64,000 nt of DNA from Emticicia aquatilis (lineage in GTDB: Bacteria > Bacteroidota > Bacteroidia > Cytophagales > Spirosomataceae): assembly GCF_014644295.1 (NCBI RefSeq), contig NZ_BMKK01000002.1:707866-771865 (forward strand). Direction: 5' to 3'. Positions 1 to 11,700 of the stretch are shown in pieces (position 1 is the stretch's first letter; the number at the start of each line of letters is the position of its first letter). A program made the position numbers and the translations under genes. The notes under the pieces are model-generated. The model searched no databases. It worked only from the letters and a program-made list of their open reading frames with translations, and was not told the origin of the DNA.

Positions 1-2
1 GC

Positions 3-518
3 GAAGTTATTTTGATGGATTTTGGGGCCGAATATGCCAATTATAATGCCGATATTACTCGTTGTTTGCCAGTAAATGGGCGTTTCACGGCTCGACAAAA
101 AGAAGTCTATTCGGCAGTTTTGAATGTAATGAAAGCGGCAAAAAAGATGCTTGTCGTAGGAAATACCATGGAAAACCTACGCAAAGGAGTAGGCAAAATA
201 ATGGAAATAGAATTAATAAAACTGGGTTTATTGAAGCAAAGTGAGGTTGAAAATCAGAACGAAGATGCCCCACTTTATAAAAAGTATTTCCCTCACGGAA
301 TCTCGCATCACTTGGGGCTTGATGTACATGATGTGGGTAATCGCTATGAAGTCTTTAAGGCAGGAATGCTTTTCACTTGTGAACCAGGGATTTATATTCC
401 AGAAGAAAAACTTGGTATCAGGCTCGAAAATGATATTTTGATTACAGAAACTGGTAATGAAGATTTAATGGCCAATATTCCGCTCGAAATAGAAGATATT
501 GAGGCATTGATGGCATAA
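3..518 (+). CDS. Xaa-Pro aminopeptidase (peptidase M24 family), C-terminal part
   Basis: Metallopeptidase that would remove an N-terminal residue preceding proline. The reading frame is open from base 3 at the window edge, so the start lies outside and only the catalytic pita-bread half is seen. Visible M24 signatures are DFGAEY (first metal Asp), DITR with the second Asp, HGISHHLGLDVHD (metal His), CEPGIYI (metal Glu) and RLENDIL (last Glu). All metal ligands expected in this half are present, so the gene looks intact here. It converges on nuoB with a shared terminator hairpin between them. The family is well recognised; the exact peptide substrate is not. Confidence 0.93.
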   Translation, partial: EVILMDFGAEYANYNADITRCLPVNGRFTARQKEVYSAVLNVMKAAKKMLVVGNTMENLRKGVGKIMEIELIKLGLLKQSEVENQNEDAPLYKKYFPHGISHHLGLDVHDVGNRYEVFKAGMLFTCEPGIYIPEEKLGIRLENDILITETGNEDLMANIPLEIEDIEALMA

Positions 519-526
519 AATAAGCA

Positions 527-559
527 GTTGAAGTCGAAGATATTTTCTTCGACTTCAAC
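527..559. terminator. Bidirectional terminator hairpin
   Basis: A perfect 14-bp inverted repeat (527-540 with 546-559, 5-nt loop) sits between the converging M24 peptidase and nuoB genes. An A/T-rich tail lies on both sides, so it can serve both transcripts. Confidence 0.8.
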
Positions 560-566
560 CATAAAA

Positions 567-1106
567 TTAAATATTATACGATTGTAAAAGTATGTCGTAT
601 TCTTCACTATTTCTTCTTCGTAATCCTTCGTTCTGGACCATTTTCTGAATTTCCATCAATCCATCTATAATTTGCTCGGGGCGAGGCGGACAACCCGGAA
701 TATAAATATCGACGGGAATAATTCGGTCAATGCCTTGCAAAACCGAATAGGTATCAAAAATACCACCCGAAGTAGCACACGCACCAACTGCCACTACCCA
801 ACGAGGCTCAGCCATTTGGGCGTAAACTTGCTTCAAAACGGGAGCCATTTTCTTCGAGATAGTTCCCATTACTAACAATAAATCGGCCTGACGTGGCGAA
901 AAACGTGGAATTTCGGCACCAAATCGAGAAATATCATAGTTTGTACCAATCGTTGCCATAAATTCAATGCCACAGCAAGATGTAGCAAACGGCAGTGGGA
1001 ACAACGAATAACTGCGGGCGAGTCCAATCACTTTTTCAAATGAAGTAGCAAAAAATCCGCTCCCTGAATAGCCTTCGGGAGCTTCAACGATGTTTATTTT
1101 AGTCAT
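567..1106 (-). CDS. nuoB: NADH-quinone oxidoreductase subunit B (complex I)
   Basis: Peripheral-arm subunit of respiratory complex I that carries the terminal 4Fe-4S cluster N2 and passes electrons to quinone. From the start chosen at 1106 the protein has 179 residues. It shows the tandem cysteines C44-C45 in SCCGIEF, C110 in VGACATSGG and C139 in YIPGCPPRPE, which are the four cluster ligands. A start at 1133 would add nine residues with no family match; the internal ATG at 1106 gives the usual short NuoB N-terminus. No other nuo gene is adjacent: a Crp-type regulator precedes it and a peptidase converges on it. It is therefore monocistronic, which is unusual for a complex I subunit. Confidence 0.95.
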   Translation of the reverse strand: MTKINIVEAPEGYSGSGFFATSFEKVIGLARSYSLFPLPFATSCCGIEFMATIGTNYDISRFGAEIPRFSPRQADLLLVMGTISKKMAPVLKQVYAQMAEPRWVVAVGACATSGGIFDTYSVLQGIDRIIPVDIYIPGCPPRPEQIIDGLMEIQKMVQNEGLRRRNSEEYDILLQSYNI

Positions 1107-1179
1107 AAGTTCCTCATAAAATTGAAGAAACAAAGGACTATGTTTAGTATAAAAAACTTTTTAGCATAAGCTAAAAAAA

Positions 1180-1746
1180 CTAATGTTTTTGTTTTCTGGC
1201 TCGACTCAAAGTCACTTGATTCATACCCAAATACGAAGCGATATGTCCTAGTGGAGCTCTTTGTAAAATTGTAGGAAAATTTTCTAAAAAATCATCGTAT
1301 CGTTCTTTAGCACTCGCAAATTGCAAGCTGTCTATCCGTTGCTGTAACATGAAAACTGTATGAAGTGCTATTAATCTACCTAATCTTTCTAAGTCATGAT
1401 GTGCTTGGTATAGGTTTTCGAGTTCAAAAATATTGATTGATAAAATTGTTGATGGCTCTAATAACTCCACCGAATGAATGAAATCTTTGATTGGCTTACT
1501 TCGGAAAATTGGACCAAAAACACCATTTTCGGCAGCAAAAAAGTCTGTAATTTCTCGTTCCTGATTATGATAATAAATTCTGACTAAACCTTTTTCAATA
1601 AAATACAGTCTATCGCACTTCGAAAGGTCAGGCACAAGAATATGGTTCTTAGGGTATGTTTTTTGAACCATTTTATGCGAAAGTGCTATTTGAGCAGCTT
1701 CCGAAAGTGGACAGATAGAATTTATGAAATTGTTGAAATTTTGCAT
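1180..1746 (-). CDS. Crp/Fnr-family transcriptional regulator
   Basis: A 188-residue protein with an N-terminal cyclic-nucleotide-binding-like beta barrel (about residues 25-115, including LYFIEKGLVRIYY), a dimerisation helix, and a short C-terminal helix-turn-helix (APLGHIASYLGMNQVTLSRAR). This is the typical short Bacteroidota Crp/Fnr type, which usually lacks the full cAMP pocket and the Fnr cysteines. The effector is not evident. It lies 70 bp upstream of nuoB on the same strand and is divergent from the toxin-antitoxin pair, so it could affect either, but no operator was recognised. Confidence 0.88.
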   Translation of the reverse strand: MQNFNNFINSICPLSEAAQIALSHKMVQKTYPKNHILVPDLSKCDRLYFIEKGLVRIYYHNQEREITDFFAAENGVFGPIFRSKPIKDFIHSVELLEPSTILSINIFELENLYQAHHDLERLGRLIALHTVFMLQQRIDSLQFASAKERYDDFLENFPTILQRAPLGHIASYLGMNQVTLSRARKQKH

Positions 1747-1874
1747 ACTTCTTTTATATTTATCGACCTAATGACAGCAAGATTGACTGGCAATGATAAA
1801 CATTTTTTGGCTCAACTTATAAAAAGCAATAAAGACTTTGGGAATTACGACATTTTTCGTTTATTTTACGACAA

Positions 1875-2285
1875 ATGTCAGAAGTTATGTTTTTATTATT
1901 TAATCAATCGGTCAAAAATCAATCGGATTTGATTGAATTGGCCCGAACAGGAATTCCGAAAAATGCAGTCGTAAAAATGGCAAAACAATTGTCGTTTTCG
2001 GGAAAAGAATTGGCTATTATTATCAATCTTTCGGAACGAACACTACAACGCTACCCAGATAATAAAAAATTAGAAAAAACAGCTTCGGAAAAAGCCATCC
2101 AATTGGCAAAACTTTACGAAAGAGGCAGCGAAGTTTGGGGAGATTTGGAGCGTTTCAAAGGCTGGATGCGTCACCCGAATCCATTTCTTGGCTCAAAAAC
2201 ACCGCTCGAAATCCTTGATACGAATTTTGGTTTTGAGATGGTTTTGGACGAAATAGGTAGAATCGAACACGGAATTTTAGCCTAA
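1875..2285 (+). CDS. Antitoxin with Xre-like HTH and MbcA/ParS/Xre toxin-binding domain (DUF2384)
   Basis: A 136-residue antitoxin of the Xre-RES type. The N-terminal half (about residues 30-70) carries the degenerate HTH with LSERTLQRY. The C-terminal half (about 75-136) is the DUF2384 toxin-binding domain, with the characteristic GSEVWGDLERFKGWM and NPFLGSKTPLEIL signatures. The gene ends 10 bp before the RES toxin, as expected for a co-transcribed pair. In this family the antitoxin neutralises the toxin and represses the shared promoter. An internal ATG at 1887 is an alternative start. Confidence 0.93.
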   Translation: MSEVMFLLFNQSVKNQSDLIELARTGIPKNAVVKMAKQLSFSGKELAIIINLSERTLQRYPDNKKLEKTASEKAIQLAKLYERGSEVWGDLERFKGWMRHPNPFLGSKTPLEILDTNFGFEMVLDEIGRIEHGILA

Positions 2286-2295
2286 GCGTTTCTGC

Positions 2296-2754
2296 ATGGA
2301 AGTTTTTCGATTGTCTTCAAGTAAATACGCCAACGATTTATCGGGAACTGGTGCAAAGATTCATGGTGGTCGGTGGAATAGAAAAGGTGATGCGGTTTTA
2401 TACACTGCTGGCACTCGAGCATTGGCTCTTGTGGAGGTACTGGTACATACCACAAATGCTTACTTACCGCTTAATTATCAATTGATTACGATATATATAC
2501 CCGATGATTCTATCCTAACAATTCCCACAAAATCATTACCCGAAGATTGGAATAATATCGAGCCAAGCGAATCTACCTCAAAAATTAGTACGGCATGGCT
2601 AAATGCCAATGAGTATCTTAGTTTACGAGTGCCATCAGTGGTTGTTGAAGGGGAATATAATTTTCTAATCAATCCATTACACGCTGATTTTTCAAAAGTT
2701 AAAATCCTCAGAATGGAAGATTTCAACTTTGATAATCGACTTCTCAAACATTAA
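2296..2754 (+). CDS. RES-family toxin (NAD+ phosphorylase type)
   Basis: A 152-residue RES-domain protein. In characterised members (Res, MbcT, ParT-like) this fold attacks NAD+ or ADP-ribosylates a target and stops growth. Family residues are visible: GGRWN with R26, LYTA with Y37, VEVL with E47, PSVVV with S114, and the closing NFLINP. It follows its antitoxin after 10 bp. Its stop codon shares a TTAA tetranucleotide with the stop of the converging giant gene, so the two genes overlap by four bases. All catalytic candidates are present, so the toxin is probably active. Confidence 0.93.
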   Translation: MEVFRLSSSKYANDLSGTGAKIHGGRWNRKGDAVLYTAGTRALALVEVLVHTTNAYLPLNYQLITIYIPDDSILTIPTKSLPEDWNNIEPSESTSKISTAWLNANEYLSLRVPSVVVEGEYNFLINPLHADFSKVKILRMEDFNFDNRLLKH

Positions 2755-5700
2755 GGTATCACTCGCCTATTCTTGGTTTTCTTCACTTCAAACGGAGTGC
2801 AAATTGGTGTTAGAAGACAGTCGCATACAGTCTTTTTCAATAAAACTTTTTTATCAACAAAGCAGCCAGAAGGATTAAAAATCCTGATAGTGTACCAAAC
2901 ATTGGTTGGGCTTCCTGCAATATTCTTAATAATTAAGCCATCAGTTGGAATGTTACTGGCCGTCTGATAAGTAGTATTTTCGGTAAATACCGAATCTTTC
3001 ACATAAGCAAACTTGTTGCTACTCGCCCAAGTAAGTAGTTGAATAGCTCCATTATTTTCGACAACGCTTCCAGAGCATTTTGCAGATATTCCTACTACTT
3101 CAAAACTCGGTAATTCATTGATAATCAACGATACTTTTGTACGAACATTGCTTTTACAATTACTTACGGTATCTCTTGCTTGCACATAAAGCGTGTCCGA
3201 GGTTGTTAAACTGTAACTTAGACCCGTAAATACTTTCGTACCACCAGATGGTGAATCGAACCAATCAGCCGTTTGGCGATTGGCAACAGCGGCTTTAAAA
3301 ATTGGCAAAATATCACCTCGACAAATGGTTGTATCTTGAATATTCATTGTTGGTGCAGCAATTACTGGGCAATTACAATCGGGAGCGGTCACTTCTTGAC
3401 TAATGCTACATCCAAATTTCGTTGTAACTGTCAATCTTACACTCAAGGAATCTTTTGGTATATTTTTAAGAATTCCATTCTCGAAAATACCAGCAGTGCT
3501 ACTCACTAAACTATCCGATGCGTGATAATAAACATTGTAATATTTTAAGTCATGTGTACATTTGGCTGAATCAATAACCAAAGTTGGTAATGGATTAACT
3601 ATTGCATTAACCGTTGTTGTACTGACACAACCTTTCAATGTTACTGTTAAAGTGTATATTCCTCCATCAAGAACTTTCGCAGGATTGATAATTGGATTTT
3701 GTTGAGTTGATGTAAAACCTGCACCCAACCATGAATAACTTGCTCCGCTCACAGTTTCAGCCGAAAGTTTTAAGCTATCGCCTTGACAAACTGGTGAATT
3801 AGAGGTAGCATTCACTATTGGTAATTCATTGATAATCAAGGACACTTTCGTACGAACATTGCTTTTACAATTACTTACCGTATCTCTTGCTTGCACATAA
3901 AGTGTGTCCGAAGTTGTCAAACTGTAACTTAAACCAGTAAATATTTTTGTACCGCCCGTTGGTGAATCGAACCAATCAGCCGTTTGGCGATTGCCAACGG
4001 TGGCTGTGAAAATTGGTAAAGTTGAACCTCGACAAATTGTCGTATCCTGAATATTCATTTTTGGTGTGGCAATTACTGGGCAATTACAATCGGGAGCTAT
4101 CACTTCTTGACTGATGCTGCATCCGAATTTTGTTGTTACTGTCAATCTTACACTCAAGGAATCTTTTGGTATATTTTTAAGAATTCCATTCTCAAAAATT
4201 CCTGCCGTGCTAGTCACTAAACTATCCGATGCGTGATAATACACATTGTAATATTTTAAGTCGGGCGTACATTTGGCGGAGTCAATAACCAAAGTTGGTA
4301 ATGGATTGATGATTGCATTAACCGTTGTTGTGCTGACACAACCTTTCAAGGTTACGCTTAACGTATATATTCCTCCATCAAGAACTTTGGCAGCATTGAT
4401 AACTGGGTTTTGTTGCGTTGATGTAAAACCTGCACCCAACCATGAATAACTTGCTCCGCTCACAGTTTCAGCCGAAAGTTCTAAACTATCGCCTTGACAA
4501 ACTGGTGAATTAGCTGAAGCATTCGCTATTGGTAATTCATTGATAATCAAAGAAATTTTGGTACGAACATTACTTTTACAATTACTTACGGTATCTCTTG
4601 CTTGCACATAAAGCGTGTCCGAGGTTGTCAAACTGTAACTTAAACCAGTAAATATTTTTGTACCACCAGATGGTGAGTCGTACCAATCAGCCGTTTGGCG
4701 ATTGCCAGCGGTAGCTTTGAAAATTGGCAAAGTTGAACCTCGACAAATGGTGGTATCTTGAATATTCATCGTTGGTGCGGCAATTACTGGACAATTACAA
4801 TCGGGAGCTGTCACTTCTTGATTAATGCTACATCCAAATTTTGTTGTTACTGTCAATCTTACACTCAAGGAATCTTTTGGTATATTTTTAAGAATTCCAT
4901 TCTCAAAAATACCTGCCGTGCTACTCACTAAACTATCAGATGCGTGGTAATAAACATTGTAATATTTTAAGTCAGGCGTACATTTGGCGGAATCAATAAC
5001 CAAAGTTGGTAAAGGATTGACTACAATATTGATGGTATCTTTCGCTTCACAGTTATTTAGCGTTACTTTCAAAATATATTTCCCTGCATTGCTTGATGTT
5101 ACAGGTGTTATAACTGGACTTTGCTCATTAGAAATAAATCCATTAGGGCCTTCCCAAGAGTAGTTTGCTCCTATACCAGCATTTGCTGCTGAAAGTTCTA
5201 ATGTTTCGCCAACACATAATGAATCATCTTTTGCAGATGCTATTGCAACTGGAAGTGGTTTTATCAAAACACTAATACTATCGGCCTTGAAACACCCATT
5301 CAAAACGGCCGTCACTTGATAAAGTCCAGATTGTTGGACCGAAACATTAGGAATTATAGATGTCGATGTTGTATCAGAGAAACCAGCAGGCCCACTCCAT
5401 TTGAAAGTTGTACCCAATTGATTATTTCCTGTAAACAATTTCAACGTATCCTCAGCACAAACTGGCAAATTACTACTCAATGCAAGAATCGGTAATGGTT
5501 TTACTACGACTTCGGTTGTATCGTATTCTATACAATTATCTAAATTGACTTGCAGAATATACTTTCCAGCCTTGGCCATTGTCATTGGCGAAACTGTCGG
5601 ATTCTGAATATTTGAAGTAAATCCATTTGGTCCCGACCATGAGTAGGTTGCATTAACGCCAGCATTAGCAGCGGTTAATTGTAGAGAATCTTGTTCACAA

Positions 5701-8700
5701 ACAGGACTATTCGATAATATTTGAACTAATGGTTTTGGTTTGATTCCAATAGAAACTGAATCGTTTTTAGAACAAGCATCTTTTGTGACTGTTACTTGAT
5801 ACAAACCAGAAGCATTTAGTGATACTTTTTGGATTTGTACGGTATTTTGAGAACTTGTAAAATTATTTGGTCCACTCCAAGCGTAAGTTCCACCAATTAA
5901 TGAACTCACCGAAAGTTTTAATGTATCATCTTCACAAATTGGTGTATTGGCAGTTATCGAAACCAATGGCAATGGCTTTACAACTACCAAAGTGGTATCA
6001 GTTTGTTTACAACCATCAAGCGTAATCTCGACCGTATAAATTCCGGCTTTAGCTACCGATGCACTATCTAATACTGGATTTTGTAGTGTTGAATTAAAAT
6101 TATTTGGCCCTACCCAAGCATACTTGGCATTTGTTCCTGCATTTTCGGCCGTGAGTTGAGTAGCTGCATTTTCACAAACTGGGCTATTACTCAAAGCAAT
6201 CGTTACTGGCAATGGCTTAACAAGTACACTTGCTGTATCACTCAGTGTACATCCATTTAAGGTAACATTGAGCGTGTAAATACCCGACTGTGAAACTATG
6301 ACATTTGTAAGAATGGTATCCTTTTTTGTGGCATTAAAACCCAAAGGGCCAGACCACAAATATGTAGCAGTAGAATCTTTTTGAGCGTTTAAAACTATAC
6401 TTTCACCAGCACAAACCGTATTTCCAGAAGCTAAAGCTATTGGTTTTCGCTTGATAATGACATTTGTTCTTGAAGTATCTGAGCAACCATCTAATGTAAC
6501 TTTCACGAAATAATCTCCCGACTGATTGGGTTGTGTATTGGTCAATACAATCCTTTTGCCCGTACCGATAGGAACTCCATTAGGTGTAAACCATTCATAA
6601 GTAGCATTTGGCGAATCTGCCGCTGAGAGTATCACGCTATCACCCTCACAAACAGGAGAAGTATTGTTGGCAATCGTTAGTGGCAAAGGTTTAATCAGCA
6701 CATTTGTTGTATCTTGATTTTTACAGCCATTCAAAGACGTGGTTAATGTATAAATACCTGATAATGATGGACTTGCAGGAATTATCTTTACTGTTTGACC
6801 AGTTGCAGCGTAAGCATTAGGGCCTGTCCATGAATAAGAATCAATAGGATTTGTCGCTGATGGCATTGTCAAGGTTAAAGTATCATTTTCACAAAGGCCG
6901 AAAGTTGCATTGCTTAGAGCATTTGCATCTGGAAGTGGTTTTACTAAAACTTCGGTCGTTGCGGTGCTTATACAACCTGCTAACTCGACTGTTAGATTAT
7001 AAATTCCAGACATTGAGGTTTTTGCAGGAAAACGAAGTGTATCTTCGGAATTTGCCACAAAACCATTTGGGCCAGTCCAAGCAAAGTTTGCACCCGAAAC
7101 AGCAACGGCCTCTAATTTCAACGAATCTTCTTGACAAATTGGCGAGTTGTTTAGTGCAGTAGCTAAAGGTAATGGTTTGATAATCAACTTAACAGGTGTA
7201 CGAGTGCTACTTACACAAGTACGAATTGTAATATCAGCACGGCGAGTTTCAGCATAATAAGTATAAGTACCAGCCGCAGTTGGACTTGGATTATAGGTCA
7301 AAGAATTGCCTTGTAATAAATTCCCTCCATTGGCTGCATCATACCAATCTACGGTTTCTCCTGCGAGCGTATTTACGTTTACCGCCAATAATGGATTAGG
7401 TTGACTCTGACAAATAGCAGTATCTCCCAAACTTACAGAGGCATCTAAAGGTGGGCAAAGGCAGTCAGGTGCATTAACCAAAACAGAATCTTGGCAACCT
7501 TCGGGCGATGTGATGTATAATCTTACGTTTGTTCCACTTGGCACATTTTTCAAACTATCATTTATGATAACTCCAGCAGTTGAACTTACGGTTCCACCAA
7601 GAGCGATAAATTTCAAAGAATAAGTAGCTAAATCAACCGCACATTTTGGAGTTGAGGTTGAAATTTTTGGTTTTGCGTTGACTACAACTTGGGTCGTTGT
7701 AGTGCTTACACATCCATCCAATGTTACGGTTAATGTGTAAATGCCCGAGCAAGCAGGAATTGTGTTAGTGATAATTTCGTTCTGATTTTCGTTCGTAAAT
7801 GCTTTGGGTCCTGACCATTTATAGCTGGCATTGGCTATTGAATTAGCTGAAATATTCAAAGGAAAACCCTCACAAACTGGACTATTCGACGAAGCAATCG
7901 GTTGTGGTTTAGGCTTAATGAAAACATTCACCGAATCAGCAGTCTTACAGCCATTCAAATCAATCAACAACTTATAATAACCTGATTGTGAAGAAATTGC
8001 ATTAGTAATTACAGGATTTTGCAAACTTGAAGTATAATTATTGGGTCCATTCCAACTATATATCACACCAGTCAATGAGGAGTTGCCAGTTAATTTTAAG
8101 GAGTCAGTTTCACAAATCGGTGAGTTAGCATTTAATGAAACCAATGGCTTCGGCTTTATCGTAAATTTGATTGCGGTTCGGGTAGCACTTCTACACTCGT
8201 TAATTTCATTACGGGTTTCTGCGTAATAAGTATAAGTGCCTGGCGATGTTGATGTTGGCGTAAAACTCTTGGTCGAATCGACGAGTGGACTTCCCCCACT
8301 TGGAGTACTATACCAGTCGGCCGTTTCGTTTGCTCCAACATTTACAGATAAAATTGGATTTATATCTCCTTCGCAAATAACTTTATCGCCATTACTCACA
8401 GGAGCATTTACAACTGGACAAGAACAATCAGGAGCATTGATATTCTGAATTTCGATACAATTCTTGTCAGTTTTTACAGTAAGAACAATATTAGTACCAG
8501 CAGGGACACCCACGATTTGATAATTATTTCCTCCTAAATTATTTATAGTACCCGCAGTTGTCAGAAGCGTAGTGGCATTACTTGTAAAATCAACTGTATA
8601 TGTTTTTAAGTTAGGTTTACAAGCAACTAAGCCTATAGTTAGCGTAGGTTTAGGGAAAACTGTTACATCAACAGTTGTGGTTGAAAAACAAATACCAAGT

Positions 8701-11700
8701 TGAACAGTAAGCGTATAAATACCAGACTGAATGGGAATTGTATTATTTAAAACTGGATTTTGTAAATTAGAAGTAAAATTATTCGGCCCAACCCAAGAAT
8801 AAATGGCTCCTGTTCCTGCATTATTTGCGGTGAGATTAACACTCTCCGTTTCACAAACTGGACTGTTTACCATCGCAATCGCACCAGGTTTTGGATTGAC
8901 GGTAATTGAAGTTGTGGCATTATTTAAACAGCCATTTAAGTCAACAATAACTTCATAAATACCAGTTGAAGCAATTATGCTACTATTAATAACTGGATTT
9001 TGAAGCGATGAAACAAATCCATTTGGCCCACTCCATTGAAAACTCGACCCATTGGTAGCAATGGCTTTAAGATTAATATTTTCGGTAGCACATAAAGGGC
9101 TAATAATTGGAATACTTATAGTTGGCTTTGGCTTAATTGTAATGGCAGTAGATGCAGTAGTTATACAGCCATTTTGTGTTACGGTAAGTGTAAAAACTGC
9201 TGAATTAATAGCTGTTTGTGCCAATAAACTCGGATTTTGGAGATTTGAAGTAAAGCCATTTACACCAGTCCATAAATACGTTGCTCCTGCACCTGCATTT
9301 TCGGCCGTAAAATTTAAAACCTGCCCTTCACAAACTGGAGAATTAGACGATGGATTAGCAACTGGATTATCATACACCGTAACGGAAGTCGTAGCCGAAT
9401 TAAAGCAACCATCCAAATCCACAATTACTTGATAAATACCTGTATTGATAGGAGAAACATTAGTAACAATAGGATTTTGAAGATTTGAGGTAAAACCATT
9501 TGGCCCACTCCAAGTATATGTGGCACCCGTTTCATTATTGGCATTTAACTGTAAATTTTGTCCCGCACACTTCGGCGAATCATTTGATGCTATGGCAGCC
9601 GGTTTCTTTTTAATAGTTATGTTTGCACTCGCAGTTGCCGTACATCCATCTCCCGAAGTTACAGTTAGGAAATATATACCCGAATTAGCTACCGTAGGAC
9701 TAACAATAGTTGGGTTTTGAGCAGTTGATGAAAATCCATTTGGCCCACTCCAAGCATATACAGCACCCAGCGAAGCTTGAGCAGAAATATTAAGCGGTAA
9801 AGTTTCACAAACTGGAGAGTTTGACGAAATCAAAGCAACAGGTAAAGGATTAATAAGCACATTTGTTGTAGCTGTTGCACTACAACCATTCGTATTCGTC
9901 ACCGTAACTGTATAAATTCCAGTTGCTGAAAGACTTACTGGATTAATACTCGGATTTTGCAAACTTGAGACAAATCCATTCGGACCTACCCAAACATAAC
10001 TTACGCCTCCGCTTGATGTTAAATCTAAACTTTTTCCTACACAAACTGGGCTATTTGAACTCGCTGTTGGAACTGGCAAAGCATTGATAACAACATTTGT
10101 CGTGGCAGTTGCACTACAACTATTGGCATTCGTAACCGTGACCGTATAAATTCCAGATGCCGAAATACTTACTGGATTAATACTCGGATTTTGTAAACTT
10201 GAAGAAAAGCCACTCGGCCCAGCCCAAGCATAACTTACGCCTCCACTTGATGTTAAATCTAAACTTTTCCCAACACAAACTGGCGTGTTTGAACTTGCAG
10301 AGGGAACAGGTAAAGCATTGATAACAACACTCGTAGTAGCTGTTGCACTACAGCCATTCGCATTCGTTACCGTAACTGTATAAATTCCCGATGCTGAAAG
10401 ACTTACTGGATTAATACTCGGATTTTGTAAACTTGAAGTAAAACCATTAGGCCCTACCCAAACGTAACTTACTCCACCACTTGATGTTAAATCTAAACTT
10501 TTACCAACACAAACGGGCTTATTTGAACTCACTGTTGGAACTGGCAAAGCATTGATAACCACATTCGTCGTAGCTGTTGCACTACAACCATTGGCATTTG
10601 TTACCGTAACTGTATAAATTCCTGTTGCTGAAATGCTTACTGGATTAATACTCGGATTTTGTAAACTTGACGCAAAACCATTTGGTCCTCCCCAAGCATA
10701 ATTTACCCCACCACTTGAGGTTAAATCTAAACTTTTCCCAACACAAACAGGCGTGTTTGAACTTGCCATGGGAACTGGTAAAGCATTGATAACTACATTC
10801 GTCGTGGCTGTTTCACTACAGCCATTCGCATTTGTAACAGTAACTGTATATATTCCTATTGCTGAAAGACTTACTGGATTGATACTCGGATTTTGTGAAC
10901 TTGATGTAAAACCATTAGGCCCTACCCAAGCATAGCTTACACCACCACTTGAAGCTAAATCTAAACTTTTCCCAACACAAACTGGCGTATTTGAACTTGC
11001 TGTTGGTACTGGTAAAGCATTGATAATCACACTCGTCGTAGCAGTTGAACTACATCCATTCGCATTCGTCACCGTAACTGTATAAACACCTGATGATGAA
11101 ACACTTACTGGATTAATACTCGGATTCTGTAAACTTGATGTAAAGCCATTTGGCCCTAACCAAGCATAGTTTACTCCACCACTTGAGGTAAAATCTAAAC
11201 TCTTTCCAACACAAACTGCCGTATTTGAACTCGCTGTTGGAACTGGCAAAGCATTAATAACCACACTCGTCGTGGTGGTTGCACTACAGCCATTCGTATT
11301 TGTAACTGTAACTGTATAAATTCCCGTTGCTGAAATACTTACAGAATTGATACTCGGATTTTGTAGACTTGAAGTAAAGCCATTTGGCCCTACCCAAGCA
11401 TAGTTTACTCCACCACTTGAGGTAAAATCTAAACTCTTTCCAACACAAACTGGCGTATTTGAACTCGCTATTGGAACTGGTAAAAAATTGATAACCACAT
11501 TTGTTGTAGCGGTCGCACTACAGCCAGTCGCATTTGTAACAGTAACTGTATAAATTCCAGCTGCTAAAAGACTTACAGGATTGATACTTGTATTTTGTAA
11601 ACTTGAAGAAAAACCATTTGGCCCTACCCAAGCATAACTTACTCCACCACTTGATGTCAAATCTAAACTTTTCCCAACACAAACTGGGGTATTTGAACTC

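Noticed and set aside
1642..1932. Reading frame on the plus strand between the Crp gene and the antitoxin
   Set aside because: It overlaps the 5' end of the Crp gene on the other strand and has no protein-like features. The antitoxin in another frame is clearly coding.
9052..9432. Plus-strand frames inside the giant gene (also 6851, 10753, 14680)
   Set aside because: These are antisense shadows of the repetitive gene; they inherit its regular composition.
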